Below, piece by piece: positions 46,396 through 59,129 of a stretch of 64,000 nucleotides of DNA. Location of the stretch: NCBI GenBank assembly GCA_013399875.1, contig VXAZ01005703.1:1550001-1614000 (forward strand), read 5' to 3'. The notes beneath the pieces were generated by a model. The model made no database searches. It had not been told where the DNA came from and saw only the letters and a list, made by a program, of their open reading frames with translations. The translations under genes and the position numbers were made by a program. Source of the DNA: Gymnorhina tibicen (Eukaryota > Chordata > Aves > Passeriformes > Artamidae). The stretch's first letter is position 1. The number at the start of each line of letters is the position of its first letter.

Positions 46396-49300
46396 TTATC
46401 CTTACACAGCAGTTGGGATTCAGCTTTTCTTTCCCCTTTCTTAGCTATGTGTTTTGAATATCCTTTTGTCTCTATCCTGTCACAACACCACCACGGAGCT
46501 GAGGTCACATTTTACATCTGAATGCTTTCCTCAAACAACTGGGTCCTGTTTTCCCTCCCGATTCCACGAATTGGTACAAAAAACTTTACCAAGCACTATA
46601 TATAATGATTCCCTTTTAAAAAGCAAAATGTTTTTTCTGGCTCTTGTTTGTGTTACTCCTGGTGACTGAAAGATCTGTAAAGTCTCTTCCTGTGGCAGGC
46701 TCACTCTCAGTGGGATGCTCTAGCAGTTTGGATGCATGTGAACAGACGTGCCATTTTCCAAGGGAAGCACCCATTTGTTAGTGAGAGTTGCTTGCTTCTC
46801 CTCTCTACAGGAGCCCTTCCCCAATGACCTTTTGAACCACCAGAGCAAATCGAATTATGTAGCTCTACAAAATGGAAACCAGCATTTGGGCTGCGTGAGG
46901 GAAGTGTTCCAGCTTCACTGCAGTTGCCCAGGGAAGCAAAGCCAACAGAGAAACACATTGTCCTGGATGAGTAAAGAATTAGGGCCTGCTGAACAAGTTT
47001 TGTCTCTCAAGTTTGTATTATCTTTCTTGTGTCATCTCTTAGGCAAGACTACATAGGCAAGATGATAAATTTTTGCAAGATTTTTCATGTTTGGCTGTGA
47101 TTGATGTAATCCGTGCAGTACCTGCTAATGGGATTTCCAGGACTGGTGAGATAGTGGGAACCAGTGCCAGAAATAACAGCTCTAATTCATAAAGGCCATA
47201 TGTACTTTCAGTCTTGTGACAAAGGAATGTACCAGTTCTTGCAAATGGGACCCTCTGCACCTCCGTGCTTCCCAGGCTCCCTGCACACGGCCAGGCAAGT
47301 GATGTGTGCTGCCCTGTGAGCCAAGTAGCTCCTCTAAATGCATCAGGCAACATATCGGGGCACGGCCAGCAGCTACAGAGAGGGGAGGGGGATCTTGGAG
47401 CAAAGGGTCTGGCAGGCAGGGAGTCTGTGGGCTGCCAGGGTAGCTTCTCTCCTCCCCTGGCAGTCCAAGCAGCTGATACAGCTGAGCAGAGGAGGACAGG
47501 AGCAGGGGCTGGTACCCAGCCTACGACAGCAATGCTGTGGGGATTCATACAAGCACACGTTAGTCCTGACAGGTCAAGGTCACTGAAAACTGGGGCAGGG
47601 GGAAAAAAAGGTTTCCCTTTAAAACTGCAAATAATAATTGAAGAAATTGATTGACCTGCTCTTGTTGAAATGAATTCCTAAAAACATTACCATGAAACTA
47701 ACGTCCCTTTGGTGTATGTTTCAGACCTACCACTTCCCTAAAATGGACAGAATGACCACACCTGCCCTCAGAAATGCTGTATGATTGGAGTTGTAGTTCA
47801 AAAGATCCTAAGTAGAGGCGTTTCTGTGGCCAAGCTGAACTGTGAATTGAAGTAAAGAATACTTCCTAGCTGATCTTTGGTGGATTTCTTTTCCAGTAGC
47901 ACTTTAGCTCAAATCTTATTGCATTTCAAGTCTGTCTTCTTCAGAACTATGTCCTCAAGCTTGAGAGGATGGCACTGATTTGAGCGGGCTCATCTAAAAT
48001 GCCTTCATCTTTCACGCAAAGATGCTTACAAGCTTACACAACAGCAGTGAGTCATTCATACAGGCTCATGGCTTTATTCACACAGCAAAAGCAAAACCAG
48101 TGTTCTCTGTCCTCAACTCCAGCACTGCTAATATGCAGGAGACATAAGATGGATGTACATTATGCCCTGGAAAAAATGAATTATTTGTGGCTGATGATGC
48201 CTCCTTAGTAGAAAATCATGCTGTCATTCATAAGTATTAACTTATTTTCCATGTTCCTTTTCCTTGTTTCCAAGTGGAAAGAATATGAATGATATTTCTG
48301 CACTTCAAGGAAAGGAGCAGGAAATGTCAAAGGTGCTAAAAGCCCATCTCATATGTTAGAGGCACTACAGCTTTGTCCTTAATACTGTGTTAATTAACCC
48401 TGTTAAAAATGGCATATAATTTATATAGGGTTTAACAAGTGAACATCAGCCTCTCTTTTAGACTGAGGACATGATTCAGCAAGTCCCTTTTGCATTTGCC
48501 TGACAGTAAGAATGCACTAATCTCACGGAAGTTACCTGTAATGCGTCGCTGAAGGGAGGCACTGGGGTTGGGTCAAACCTGTGAAATTAAGCAGAGTTGA
48601 TTTTAAGTAAAACCAGCGGCTTTCACTGCAGCTGGGACCCATATATTTTGTATTTGGCTTTATAAATTTCAGCTATGTAGCCAAGGTCAGCCATGTAGGT
48701 GGAGCTGGTCACTGGAGAGGACCTCAAGCTGAGGATGGAGTAGAGTGAGGTGCCTTTCCTACTGCTTGGACTATAGAGGGAGCCTAGGCAGTTGTCAGAC
48801 TGAAACTCTAGCATGTGCATGCCTGTACATGGCCAGTGAGGTGAATCCTACCTAACTCCTGACTCTAGTGATAAGCTCATGTCAGATGTATAATCAGACC
48901 ACATTGTTCAGGAAAAACAAGAAGAAAAAGGCATATTAAGCAAAGGATATATGGCAGCACAGTATGTGGGCTGTATCTTTGTTTAAAAAAACCAGCTCTT
49001 TGTTTGTTTCAACTAATTATCAACACCACAAGATAAATTAGATTTTAATTTAAAATTATTTTTAAATATCTAGAAATAGGACATCATGTTTAAATCAAGC
49101 AAGCAGCCATGTTATAAACCCCACAGGGCAAGGACATTCAGATTTAATGCTTTTTCAGGGCTCTAACTTTGTGCTCAAGTAGACATCTTTACATATTACA
49201 AACTTGAAATTATAAAATATGTCCTGTGTCAATACCATTGCTTAATCATCTTCCTGGTATTACTCTGTTTTTGTACTGAATGACATTTGGATCTACAGAT

Positions 49301-50752
49301 CTGCTGCATTGACTGTAGACAAAAGAGGAAACACGTGTGCTAAAATTTGATACACAAATCAATAAATCGTATGTCCCTTTAAATATAATGAAAGTAAAGG
49401 CTCTCATTGATCTACATCAACTCTGATTAGAGTTGCGTGGTATTCTCTTTGGAAAAAAAAGCAGAATAGCTGCTGCTGAGTGAATTGTAGGCATCAGATG
49501 TTACATAGCTGGCTCTCACTGCAGTCAGGCAGAGGAAGCAAAACAACCAGGGAGCCCCAGGACTTTACCAGCTTCGATAAAATGGCGTCTGTTTGAAAGT
49601 GGAGGTTTGCAGTGTATTTTCTACAGCTCAAGTGTTCCTTGCAATTTTCATCAGTAAGGAAAAGGAAAAAAGAAAACATAGAAGAGACACCCATCTCTGA
49701 GCTGAAGAAATACTGGCATACATTGCCCACTGATTTAAGGTTTTGATTTTAGGGAAACTTGGTAAGTGCACACTATAGTGCTGCCAGCATATTCTGAGCA
49801 GAAGTAAAACTCTTCCCAAGATACATCTGTCTTCACTTTCCTATGACACATAATTTTAAAAATTAGGTATCTAAGTGCTTTGCACGCTTACATGCTCTAA
49901 TTTGCTGAAAAGTGCTGCTCTTTCTGCCCATGGATGTTACCTGTACCTGCCCTCTGCACCCTTCTTCAGCCCTCTCTGTGCAGGACAGTCCCTGTAGGCA
50001 AGGCAGCCTCCTCCAGCTCAAAAGCTTGTCAGCTGCCAAGATATCAAGAAAGGCAGAAAGTCAAAAATCCTCTTTGGCTTCCTTCACAGCTGGATTGGGA
50101 ACATCTTATCATCAAAACTCACTATTGACACGGTGTTGCTTTGCCCTTGACTGCAGGTTTGTTTGATTGTCCTCCCACATTTTGTACAATGTGTTTTCCA
50201 AGGTGATGTTGCCAAGAGGACCGTGGAACAGAGAGGAACCAGCTGTCAGACTGGTGGGGCACGTCACACACCCTCCTCTGTGTGAGAAGGGTCCCGGGAG
50301 CTGGGGATGCAGGGCAAGGTGCCAGCCCTCCCTGTGGGCTCAGAGTGCCTGCTTACCTGGGAAATTCTCCAGCTTCTGTATCCCAAACAGTCTGCAAACG
50401 CTTACATGCACGTCCTCCTCAACCTGGCTGTCTTCTACTTCAGACAAGGATAGGGAACATTGTCAAAGAATAAACAAAAGCCTGGTGAGAAAAATAGGGA
50501 AGACAGTGGTTGAGCAGCACCTTTTTCTTATCTTCATTTACTTTATCTTGTAAAGTAATAAACCTTACTTACAGAACTGAGTGCTCTTGGACCTCATAAA
50601 TGAGCTCAGCTAGCAATGGACAGCACTATATGCAGGACAATTACGTAGCTTCCAGGGGCAGTCATCAATTAATTTACCATCACTTGTTCTTGTGACTACT
50701 AGCATTCCTCAGAAATGGAAGACTGCCTCTTACCCCACACCAAACTTCTCCA
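46396..50752. other. Non-coding DNA, no gene recognised
   Basis: No supported exon. A pyrimidine-rich acceptor-like site at about 46788-46808 is followed by an open stretch without a convincing donor or protein resemblance. GC-rich sequence at 47240-47560 opens long frames on both strands (up to 169 codons) with no domain. AT-rich sequence from 48960 to 49480 holds nothing recognisable. Confidence 0.6.
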
Positions 50753-50880
50753 AATCACAGAAACACAGAATAGTCTGAGTTGGAAGGGACCCACAAGCAT
50801 CATCAAGTCCAACTCTAAAGTTGGCCTATACAGGGATTGAACCCGTAGCCTTGGCATTGTTAGCGCCATGCTCTAACCTA
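50753..50880 (-). mobile_element. tRNA-Ile-derived SINE with CR1-type tail (TguSINE1-like)
   Basis: On the minus strand, 50880-50823 matches the D-arm end through the 3' end of tRNA-Ile: GGTTAGAGC, an anticodon arm CTAACAATG where the gene has CTAATAACG, then GCCAAGG and the B-box GGTTCAATCC (50834-50843). This runs into 50812-50753, which matches a CR1 3' end: GTTGGACTTGATGATGC, GTGGGTCCCTTCCAACTC and an ATTCTGTG-type octamer tail. A tRNA head with a LINE tail is the classic SINE plan, here able to borrow CR1 machinery. The 5' end is truncated, losing the A-box, so this copy could not be transcribed from its own polymerase III promoter. It is not a functional tRNA: the head is incomplete and the anticodon position reads AAC. 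I know such tRNA-Ile/CR1 SINEs from passerine birds. Confidence 0.85.
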
Positions 50881-52660
50881 AGACCTTTTCAAAGAACATG
50901 AAACAAGTCCGTAAGAAGAGACTTGTGGGTAGAAAGCAGTTGAATAGCAAAGCAAATCTGGCTACAAGTTCAGAACAACAACATTTCCTTTTGAAGAAAA
51001 CTACCAGAGCCAAGCATCTCTCTTGAGCATGCTACCCAACCCTGAAGAAGATTAAGCATTGCTTTCCTCTAGCATTGGATGAAGTAGGTTGGTGCAATAA
51101 ACTTAGCCTCTCCCTGCTTCATCTGTGTGTTTTTCCTCAGGCCTCTATCTCACCCCTTCCCTTGCTGTAAATTTAGAGAAGCAACAAATTTCTATCACGT
51201 GTAGTACCCTCACTGCTAGGGTTGTGCTAAGAGCCTTAGACTTTCTCCTAGCCCTGGTCTCTCACAAATTCTTACTGTGTTAATCATTAGGCAGTGCCAT
51301 AGCTCAGTGCAAAGTGCTGTGCTGGGTTAACTGTGGTGCCGCCAGTGCATCTTGTTCTTGTTGATTCCTGTGCGAGCTCTGATTTCATGTTGGCTGTTAT
51401 CAAAAGATATCAGGTGATCCTTTACACCCAACTTTTTCACAAGATAAATCGGTACCTTCTTCAAAACAGGAGCAAAAGGGTCGTTTCCTTGCCATGCCCC
51501 AGCAAAACTGCTTTCCTGCTACGGTGCAGGACTACTGAAAGCATTTGTAAGGATGGAAACATACATTGGTATATTTCATTGGCTTATTCGGAGCTTGAAA
51601 TGGAGGAGCATGCAGAGAAGTAGGACACCAGTGGCTCATGCTCCTGCCTGACTGATACAGAAAAATACGAAGGGATTTACTTTGGGAATGGACTATGTGA
51701 GTAGGTCTCTTCTCTGTCCATGAGAGTGCAGTTGAGGGATGCTGTACTCTTCATTCTCTGCATCTTCAGATTTTACTCATAATCCTCTAAAACATGTGGG
51801 GAAATTGATTAATAAAAGCCGTGCTTTGGAAACAGTATGTCTTCTCTTCCTTAACAGAGAGAATTTTTTGTGCCATACCTTCAAATGTACTAGAAAATCC
51901 ATGCTTTTGTATTGTATTGTCACTCAGTGTTTGTGTTTATTACTGAATTGTTTTTTATGCTGATCGAGAAGTATCGGCTGCCCACAAAAGATTACGAATC
52001 CGTGTAGGTGGTTTATCTAAGATCATATCTTGTATACAATTAAAATCCTTCTGCAGTTTTATCTACGCTTTGAAATTCAAATGGTTAAGAGAAAAGCTCC
52101 TTAAGCAGATTGCAACCAGTTAGATATTTTATTGAATATAAATTGTAAGTACATGCTTACAGACAGATATGCATAATGTGATAGTGTATTTCGCTTTACA
52201 GAGTCATGTGTGGATTGAGAAAAGTCTTCAGTTCCAAACTAGCAGAAAGTTGCACAGGACCTCTCCCTGTGCTACAAAGACCTGTATTGTGGCCTTGTTC
52301 TCGAAAAGTCATGGATCCCTGCTGTTTGTTTAAACTCGTCACAGAGGCTGTGTTTCACGTCTCATAGCCTTCAGAGCAGCACACTGCAGTTAAGAGGTGG
52401 AATGCTACTGAAATTCAATAAGAAATGGGAAGCTAGCTCCTTCAGACCCCTTGGAAAATCCCTGCCCAAATGTGGAGGAATAAACAGCTGCAAAACAGAT
52501 TATAACCTTACTTGGAACAACTTTTATGAACATCTGAATGTAAAGTATTCTTAAGGCCCTTCCTGTCCCAACTCTCCCCTCTCATTCAGTGCTAAACTCA
52601 TTCTCAGCTTCATGGAGCAAGATGCTGTTCTTTAAAAACTATCATGTTTTAATATATAGA
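50881..52660. other. Non-coding AT-rich DNA
   Basis: No gene or repeat is recognisable. Frames of 74-96 codons at 51333-51963 are unlike any family. Confidence 0.6.
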
Positions 52661-52665
52661 AAAGC

Positions 52666-52686
52666 TTTTTTTTTTTTGGCGCGGGA
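52666..52686 (+). promoter_or_regulatory. Poly-T tract ending in an E2F-like site
   Basis: Twelve T at 52666-52677 run into GGCGCGGG, so that TTTGGCGC at 52675-52682 is a full match to the E2F consensus TTTSSCGC. The surroundings are AT-rich with no CpG island, so the site stands alone. It may be a chance product of the poly-T edge. Confidence 0.25.
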
Positions 52687-54496
52687 TTGAAACTAGCTTC
52701 TCTTGGGCTTTGAATCAGTTTTTGTTTTCAAAAAGATTCTATATTTTGATGTAGACAGCAGGCTGGAAATGCCAGCTGTCTGAACCTGTTCAGCAGCATA
52801 AAACTTCAGAATAAGTCCAAGACAGAATGGTTACTGGCCAGAGAGTAGAACAGGTAATTAAAGATATTTAATAGGTGCATTTAACAAATAGCTCTGTGGT
52901 TTATCACATAGTTCTACAGTTTATCACAGGAATATCACTTCCAGGCATTCCTGGCTGTATGTAAAATATTCATACTAGCCCTGGCTTTTTTTCCGCTTGA
53001 ATATAATGTTTCATGGGAACAGTAAAAGCTGTAGAAGTCAGAGATCAAAGCTGAATGTTATTTCCAAAATACCAATGATACACAGAATGCTGTCATGGAA
53101 ACCTTCCTTACAGACCCTTAGCTGTATAATGGGCCATCATCCCATGCTGTGCTGTGGAACTATTCATCTGTCACCACACCAGAGTCTTGAAATTGTAGTC
53201 ACAAGAAAAATACAGATAGCATCGCATGATGCAGCTTTTCATGGACAAATGGCAAAGCCTGCTTTTCATGCCTGGATATCTGTCTGTACATTGCAAAGAT
53301 GTGGGATCAGATGGGCTCTGTTTCCTTAAGAAAACTGGAATTTCCTCTTTCCTCTGAAACCCATGTTAATATTAAAAGAAGAGACGAAGTTTTCCAACTA
53401 CATAACAAAAGGGATTATATTGTGCCAGACTCATTTCCAAGCCACGTATCTCAGAGAAAATCCAAATTCTTAAATGAGAGACTACAAAGCTCTGCAGATA
53501 GATAAGCTCTGAGAATGCAGGTACCAGCTTCCTCTGGGTTTGGGATATTTAGGTGAGGGAGACAATACATTCAGGCATGTCTCAGTACGGTTTTAGTTGC
53601 ATCCTCAATTTTCAGGCAGACTAAAAAGACTGAATCAGGACATTCGGAATTTCTTACAGGGAGGAAAGAGGTAAATCGTTGATCTTTTCTTGGTTTGGAT
53701 TTAGATTGTTCCCAGTGGCTGATTCCTACAATATGTAAGTGAAATTCTTTCTGTTTTGCCTTTCGGTGCCTGTGGTTCAGTGCCTAAAGGGCATTGATGA
53801 ATATTTAAACAGCTTGCACTAATTATAATGGACGTTAAACACAACCCCCAAACCCCTCAAAATTTGCATGATGGAAATATAGCAATTCATTAGTCTTAGT
53901 TATCAAACATGATCAAAGAAAAATAGAAATATGTGAGCTTCTCTATGCCCATATAGGTATTGGAATTATTCTCTGTCCTTTACAGGAGCTGCACCTTCTC
54001 AGTCTCAGGCAATGCTACAAGTTACTGTAACCTAAAACTCTGTTAATATTGTCCATGTATTGTCTGAAAATTAAAAGCGAAGAGGATGTCAAACACTGGC
54101 TTTCTCATGCAGCATGTTCACAATCAAGTGCTAGAAATTTAGTCCTATAAAGTATTCAGTTTGGTGTGGGACTTTCCTAGGTCTCACTGCACAGTAAATA
54201 AGATTACAAGAAAATAATGAGATGGGCTACACAAAAACAATGACCATACAAGATCCTAGCACAAATAAGGAGCTGCCACAAATTAGTGTTCTGTGAGCTA
54301 GACTCCAGAGAATAATGAGCTAAGAGTAGGAGATAATGGCCTAGAGAAATCTCATAATGGTACTTATAGCACCGTGTATCAACAGAGCTCCGTGGCCTTT
54401 TATAGAAATTGTCACACCACCACAGGAGGGACAAGGAAGGAGGTGTCACCTGCATATTGTGGGGTAGTGAGAAGCACAACAAAGCCTACTTTTCAC

Positions 54497-54521
54497 TTTT
54501 TTTTTCTTTTTTTTTTTTTTT
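54497..54521. repeat. Poly-T tract
   Basis: Twenty-five bases of T interrupted by one C. It could be an old poly-A tail on the minus strand, but no retroposon body is recognisable beside it. Confidence 0.8.
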
Positions 54522-55937
54522 CCTGACATTGTATTTGTGATTCTGCCTCTTCCCCTAACAGATCTGGTTTTCAGCTGAACGAGTGCTGCTAAGTTTTATG
54601 CCAAAGGTGTGAGGGGATAAGTTTGCCTTTTGTTTCTATACAAGTTGAACTAAGTTAATCTTGAGAAAAAGAAAATTCTTAATGTACTTTCAGGCTGAAC
54701 AGACACACCTGCTCTCTTCTTACTCCATGCTGTGGTACTCACTCCCAAGCACAAACCATTTTCGATTACTCATCTTGGAAGATCTCACTATGCCAACTGA
54801 CCCATACTCTCAACTTCTGTTTTAGTTGTGATAATTGCAAGAAAATGAGATTTCAAAAATTTGGAGTAATTTGTATGAGTTTTCCCTGATTTTGGAGGCT
54901 TTCCTTATTGTATCAGAGAAAATACTTGTTCTACCTGACTTAAAGCTGTACGTGAGGTGTATTGGGAAAGAACACCTCTTTCTCAAATCACAAACATGAG
55001 TTTCTGACTTTCTAGCCAATATTTAAATTACTCAGAAGTTCAAATAATTTTTAGAAGAGGTCTTCTGCCTTCTGCTTGCATTTCCTCCCTTTTAATGGGA
55101 AACTTTGTTCCTGCATCTGGAAGTGAAGAAAAGTACACTTCATTAAACCTGCAATTGTTTAGAACTCAGAAGTGTAGATTGATTAGCAAATACTCTACAA
55201 TAGCTCTTATAATGGAGAGCTTCAAATAAATGGGTTTTAAACTATTCTTACAGTTTCTAGTGCTTTTTGTACAGTCCAAACATGCTGTGTACACTATTCT
55301 TTGACTCTGCTGTGTTCCTGGAGGGGAATGAATTAGAATATTCTGAATGCCTTATGTAATGTATTTAGAGAACTTTTTTGTTTGTATCTTTGTTTGAATT
55401 TCTTGGACGGAATTAATTAATGGCAAAGTATAAAGGCCAACTTTGAAATCCTAGCTGACTTATACACTAGGGCTCAATTTGTATTCTACATCAAGGAAAT
55501 GTTTGGATTTGAAAGAAGGACACCATTATCAAAAAGATTTCTGTAGATGGCTCTGTTCATCAGAGTGCCATCTCTTTGCCACACAAGTGCAGTTTTAACA
55601 TTTGGGTAATTCAAAAGGAAATTGATTTTTTGATCAGGGTACATATTTAATTTCTTATTAAAAATTAAATGCAGAGCAGGAAATAGTAACTGAACTGGGA
55701 TAGGAAAAAATTATGAAGATTGCATTTGTTTAAAACAATACTAATTTCAGGTGAAAGGTAGAGAGAGCAAAGTCTGTAGCCTGTAGACTTTTATAGTCCT
55801 GTGGAAATCTGATGGGGTAACAGCTTCTAGGAGAGAGAAAGACTCTTTTTCTTTTCATGTTCATATTTACATTTGTAACTATATTTCTTTGTCCAGCAGT
55901 ACACTACTGCAGTAATACATAAGGATTAATTTCTTAG

Positions 55938-55985
55938 TGGGTATAAATTTTTCTAGCTTCACTGAAGTCAGTGCAATAAAGATAA
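55938..55985. repeat. Possible ancient interspersed repeat relic
   Basis: GGGTATAAATTTTTCTAGCT followed by TCACTGAAGTCAGTGCAATA resembles the central 'GTAAAT..GAGTAACT.CATTGAAGTCAATGG' part of the same old palindromic reptile element suspected at 31050-31125. The match is short and from memory. Confidence 0.2.
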
Positions 55986-56059
55986 TTTGCATGCATTTCC
56001 AAAGGGTTTAATCAGCTGGTCGCTGCAGCATTAGGGAAGTCAGCAGCAAAATCCTGCTT

Positions 56060-56300
56060 TTGTCTTTGTGGAAAAGGGGTTATTCATGAAATGCCATGTT
56101 GTGATTCAGACAAGTAGAGCAGTAGCTGAGAGTGTGTTCCTGTGTGTGCCTCACCCCTCTGCCCGCTCCACTGTGGGACCGGCAAACGGGAGCACGTGGA
56201 GGTCCTGCTCGCACACCTACGCTTTCCTAGGTACCACGTGCTACAGACAGGGAAGGGCTTTCCTTGTGGGCAAAGCAGCTCTGCTGAAGTGATAACAGAG
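56060..56300. promoter_or_regulatory. GC-rich patch with two CACGTG E-boxes
   Basis: Two perfect CACGTG palindromes lie at 56193-56198 and 56235-56240, 42 bases apart, in a short GC-richer stretch with several CpGs. CACGTG binds bHLH-ZIP factors such as USF, MYC/MAX or BMAL1/CLOCK. No TATA box or exon is visible nearby. A regulatory role is only a possibility. Confidence 0.22.
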
Positions 56301-59129
56301 AAACTGAAAAGAAACCCTCATCGTCTGGGGCTGTAAGACATGCACCAGCTTCTGTTAAAGCTGCTGGACTTCCCCCAGAGTTCACTGCAGGAGCAACATG
56401 AGCTCCTGGTCTGAACATGGTGGGGCCCAGGGGGAGGTGGACACCCCGTGTTTGTGGCAGACTGGACCAGTGCCTTTGTTAGGGCTGTAGGAGGCAGAAA
56501 GCTCAACAAGGAAGGCCAGAGGGTTTCAAGTTCATACGTTAAGTTCAGGAAGCACAGAGGAACTTTTTCCATTCTAGAGATCTCAAAGCTTGGAGAGGAC
56601 CAACCTTGCTGATTTTTTTCTGATCTATTTCTTGTGTTCTCAGGCCTGGAAATCTGTGCAGTCATGCAAATCTGTGCAAAGTCAGCATAATGGTCCAGTA
56701 GCTCATATATAGTGCTTAGCCAGTAGGGTACTAAGACTTCTAGGTAGATGAAAGATATTGTCTTTATGTTTTCCAGGATTATTCTCCCTATCAAAGTGAA
56801 ATTGGACCGGAAGGAGTAGAGTATAGATAACACTGTTTACGCTTTTCAATATTTCTAGTGTAGGGAAAGGGTTAGTTGAGATGGTGTTTTCTGTTTTCGA
56901 AATAATTTTTCTCCTCACACTAGCAACTCTCTTTTTCTCTTCTCAAACATTATATATTTTCTGCCTCATTTATTTATCTCTATGGCACCTTGGCATGGCC
57001 TTGAGAAATGTTAAACGCTGTCCAGCCTGAGTCTTTAGAAACAGTGGAGCATTAAAGACAATTTTGTAGCACCAAGCTCCGAATGAGAATATTTATTACA
57101 GTCACATCATATTACCTTGTCCTGTTTCTCTGATACCATCGAATTTCCACATTCCTACAAGAGACAGGGTATTAGGATAGGGACAGTAGCTGGTATACAG
57201 AAAGCCCAGCTTCTCTGGCCTATTTGACACTGGGCAATCATGGATTTCCTCCAGAGCTGTTGAGAGCACTGTGGACAAGCCTGTGTTTATACTCCTGCAG
57301 TACAATGTGAGCAGTGGCACAGAAATGCTGCTGGGCTCCTGCCAAAGGGCCACACAAAGGCAGCCAGATCATCTCCCTGCAATGCAAATGCGATGACAGT
57401 GGCAGCAGGGGAAGCCTGGCTATGCAGCCACCTCCTCCTCTCCCCTGCTCACCCTCCCCAGTTCTGGTACTGGGAGGTTACCAGGAGCACTGGCTGCAAA
57501 GGGATTTTGATAGGCACAGTGCCTTCAGAACTCAAAGCTCGTGCCCATCTGACTTTGGGACAGGAATAGTAATATCCCAGGACCCTCACTGACCCTTCAC
57601 TTCAGGTGTCTTTGGAGTCTGGCAAGTGGCCAGAGTGGGCAGGACCATTCCCTCATGAGGCCCCAACACAACTTTCAACAAAACCTCTCTTCTCTGTGTC
57701 CGAATGAGGGGACTGGCAGGAGCTGGGGGAGGAGCACCAGCAGGGCAGTGCAGAGCCCTCAGTGACGGGAAGGGCCCACGGAGAAGTTGCCATCTCCAGC
57801 GTGAGCAAAGGCAGCCCCCAAGCTGGGATCCCAGACGGTCACTCTGTGCACGAGGTACAGCACTCCTGGGGCAGAGGGAGACTGGAAAGAGGGAGGAGAG
57901 GGAACTAGAAGAGTGATGAGCAACTAAGAGAGGAAGGGGCTAAAGAGAGCAGAGAAACTAGGATGGAGGGGCTTGGAAGAACCTGACCCACTGCCTGAAG
58001 GGAAAATAATATTCAATAGGATGCTCCGATATGTGGAAAGTAGGGAGTGGTGATACTATGGGGAGCAAAAGGAGGATTTACTGTGCAATTAATGGCTTGA
58101 TGCAATCCTGAGTATGCAATGACTGAGGGAGTTGAGTGGGAATACCCAGGTTAAGAGGAAAAATACACCGTGCATTTTACTTCAAATTTGTACTTTGCTT
58201 GCATTTTTTTGTCTGGTTCCCACATGTCTCCAGAATTTATCAACCTACAATTGTATTTTTCTACATTGCTGATCTTCTCCTAAGCCATGAAGTCGCAAAA
58301 CTCTCTAAACCAAATTTTCAAAATCAGAAGTTTCCCTTCTTGAAATCAGCAAATAAGGGATTCACTGTGTCCAGTCCATCAGATTTCCTACCTGTTCAAA
58401 AGAATACGGCCATTTCCATGAAATGAATACTTTTCAAAATTTATTCTTTGAGGAGGGGAATACATGTATGTGATTTGGAAATAAGATGTAAGAGATGGTG
58501 CCCTCTTCTGAAGAGATGGTTAGACCTGCTCTTTAGTATGAGCATTTGACAAAGCTCAGATATGGTTTGTTTTCTTGGTCTTGAATGTCTTTGGATCACA
58601 GATGCTCAAGGATAAATGTTTACTTGTTTATTTGTTGCTTGTTTTCTGAGTGGAGTTTTATTTATTTATATATGTTCAAAATGCTCTATTCTACTGGATG
58701 GGATGTCAGACTATTTATTTTGGCACCTTTTTTAAGAAATAGGTGCTTTTACTCTGCAGCTGAAGTGATTTTGCTTCAAATTCCGTTAAGATTCTAAACC
58801 CCACCACAGCAGTGGTTGACTATAAAACAAAAAATGAATAGTACTTGGCTTTATAAATTTCATAAATATAACCTTCTATTTTCATGAATCTCACATGGTT
58901 GGATTTACTGACTTTTTTTTCATTTTAATTCTTATTGGAAAGCTAATTATGTAGCGTATTAAGTTGCAGCTGTCTTTATTTTGATACAAGATTATTTACT
59001 GCTTGATTAAGAAAACTTTCCCAAAATAACACTGTCTATGTCATGGCAGAGTACTCTCTATGCAAAATGAAGTTATACAGTATTTGCCCATTGATATTTC
59101 TCCCAAGACTTGTTTGGTGTTTGGAAGGC
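56301..59129. other. Non-coding DNA with a GC-rich middle
   Basis: No gene is supported. The part at 57330-57980 is GC- and purine-richer; frames up to 92 codons there have no resemblance to known proteins. A 171-codon minus-strand frame (56318-56833) is unrecognised. 58150-59040 is AT-rich and empty. Confidence 0.6.
57868..57982. repeat. Purine-rich low-complexity stretch
   Basis: Roughly four-fifths of the plus-strand bases are A or G, mostly GA and GGA runs (for example GGAAAGAGGGAGGAGAGG near 57884). It is not a regular tandem repeat. Confidence 0.6.

Larger units (their letters stand above)
52687..56059. other. Non-coding AT-rich DNA
   Basis: About 3.4 kb with no exon. A near-tandem pair of about 21 bases sharing GTTTATCACA lies at 52891-52932. 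A poly-T tract of about 25 bases with one C is at 54497-54521. A possible old repeat trace is at 55938-55985. Open frames are few and short. Confidence 0.65.

Noticed and set aside
46788..46910. Possible internal exon after a pyrimidine-rich AG
   Set aside because: No convincing donor follows, and the candidate peptide resembles nothing known.
47039..47548. 169-codon minus-strand frame with opposing 129-codon frame
   Set aside because: Both strands are open because of GC content; neither has a domain.
50823..50880. A functional tRNA gene
   Set aside because: The 5' half of the acceptor stem and the A-box are missing and the sequence continues into a CR1 tail, so it is a SINE head.
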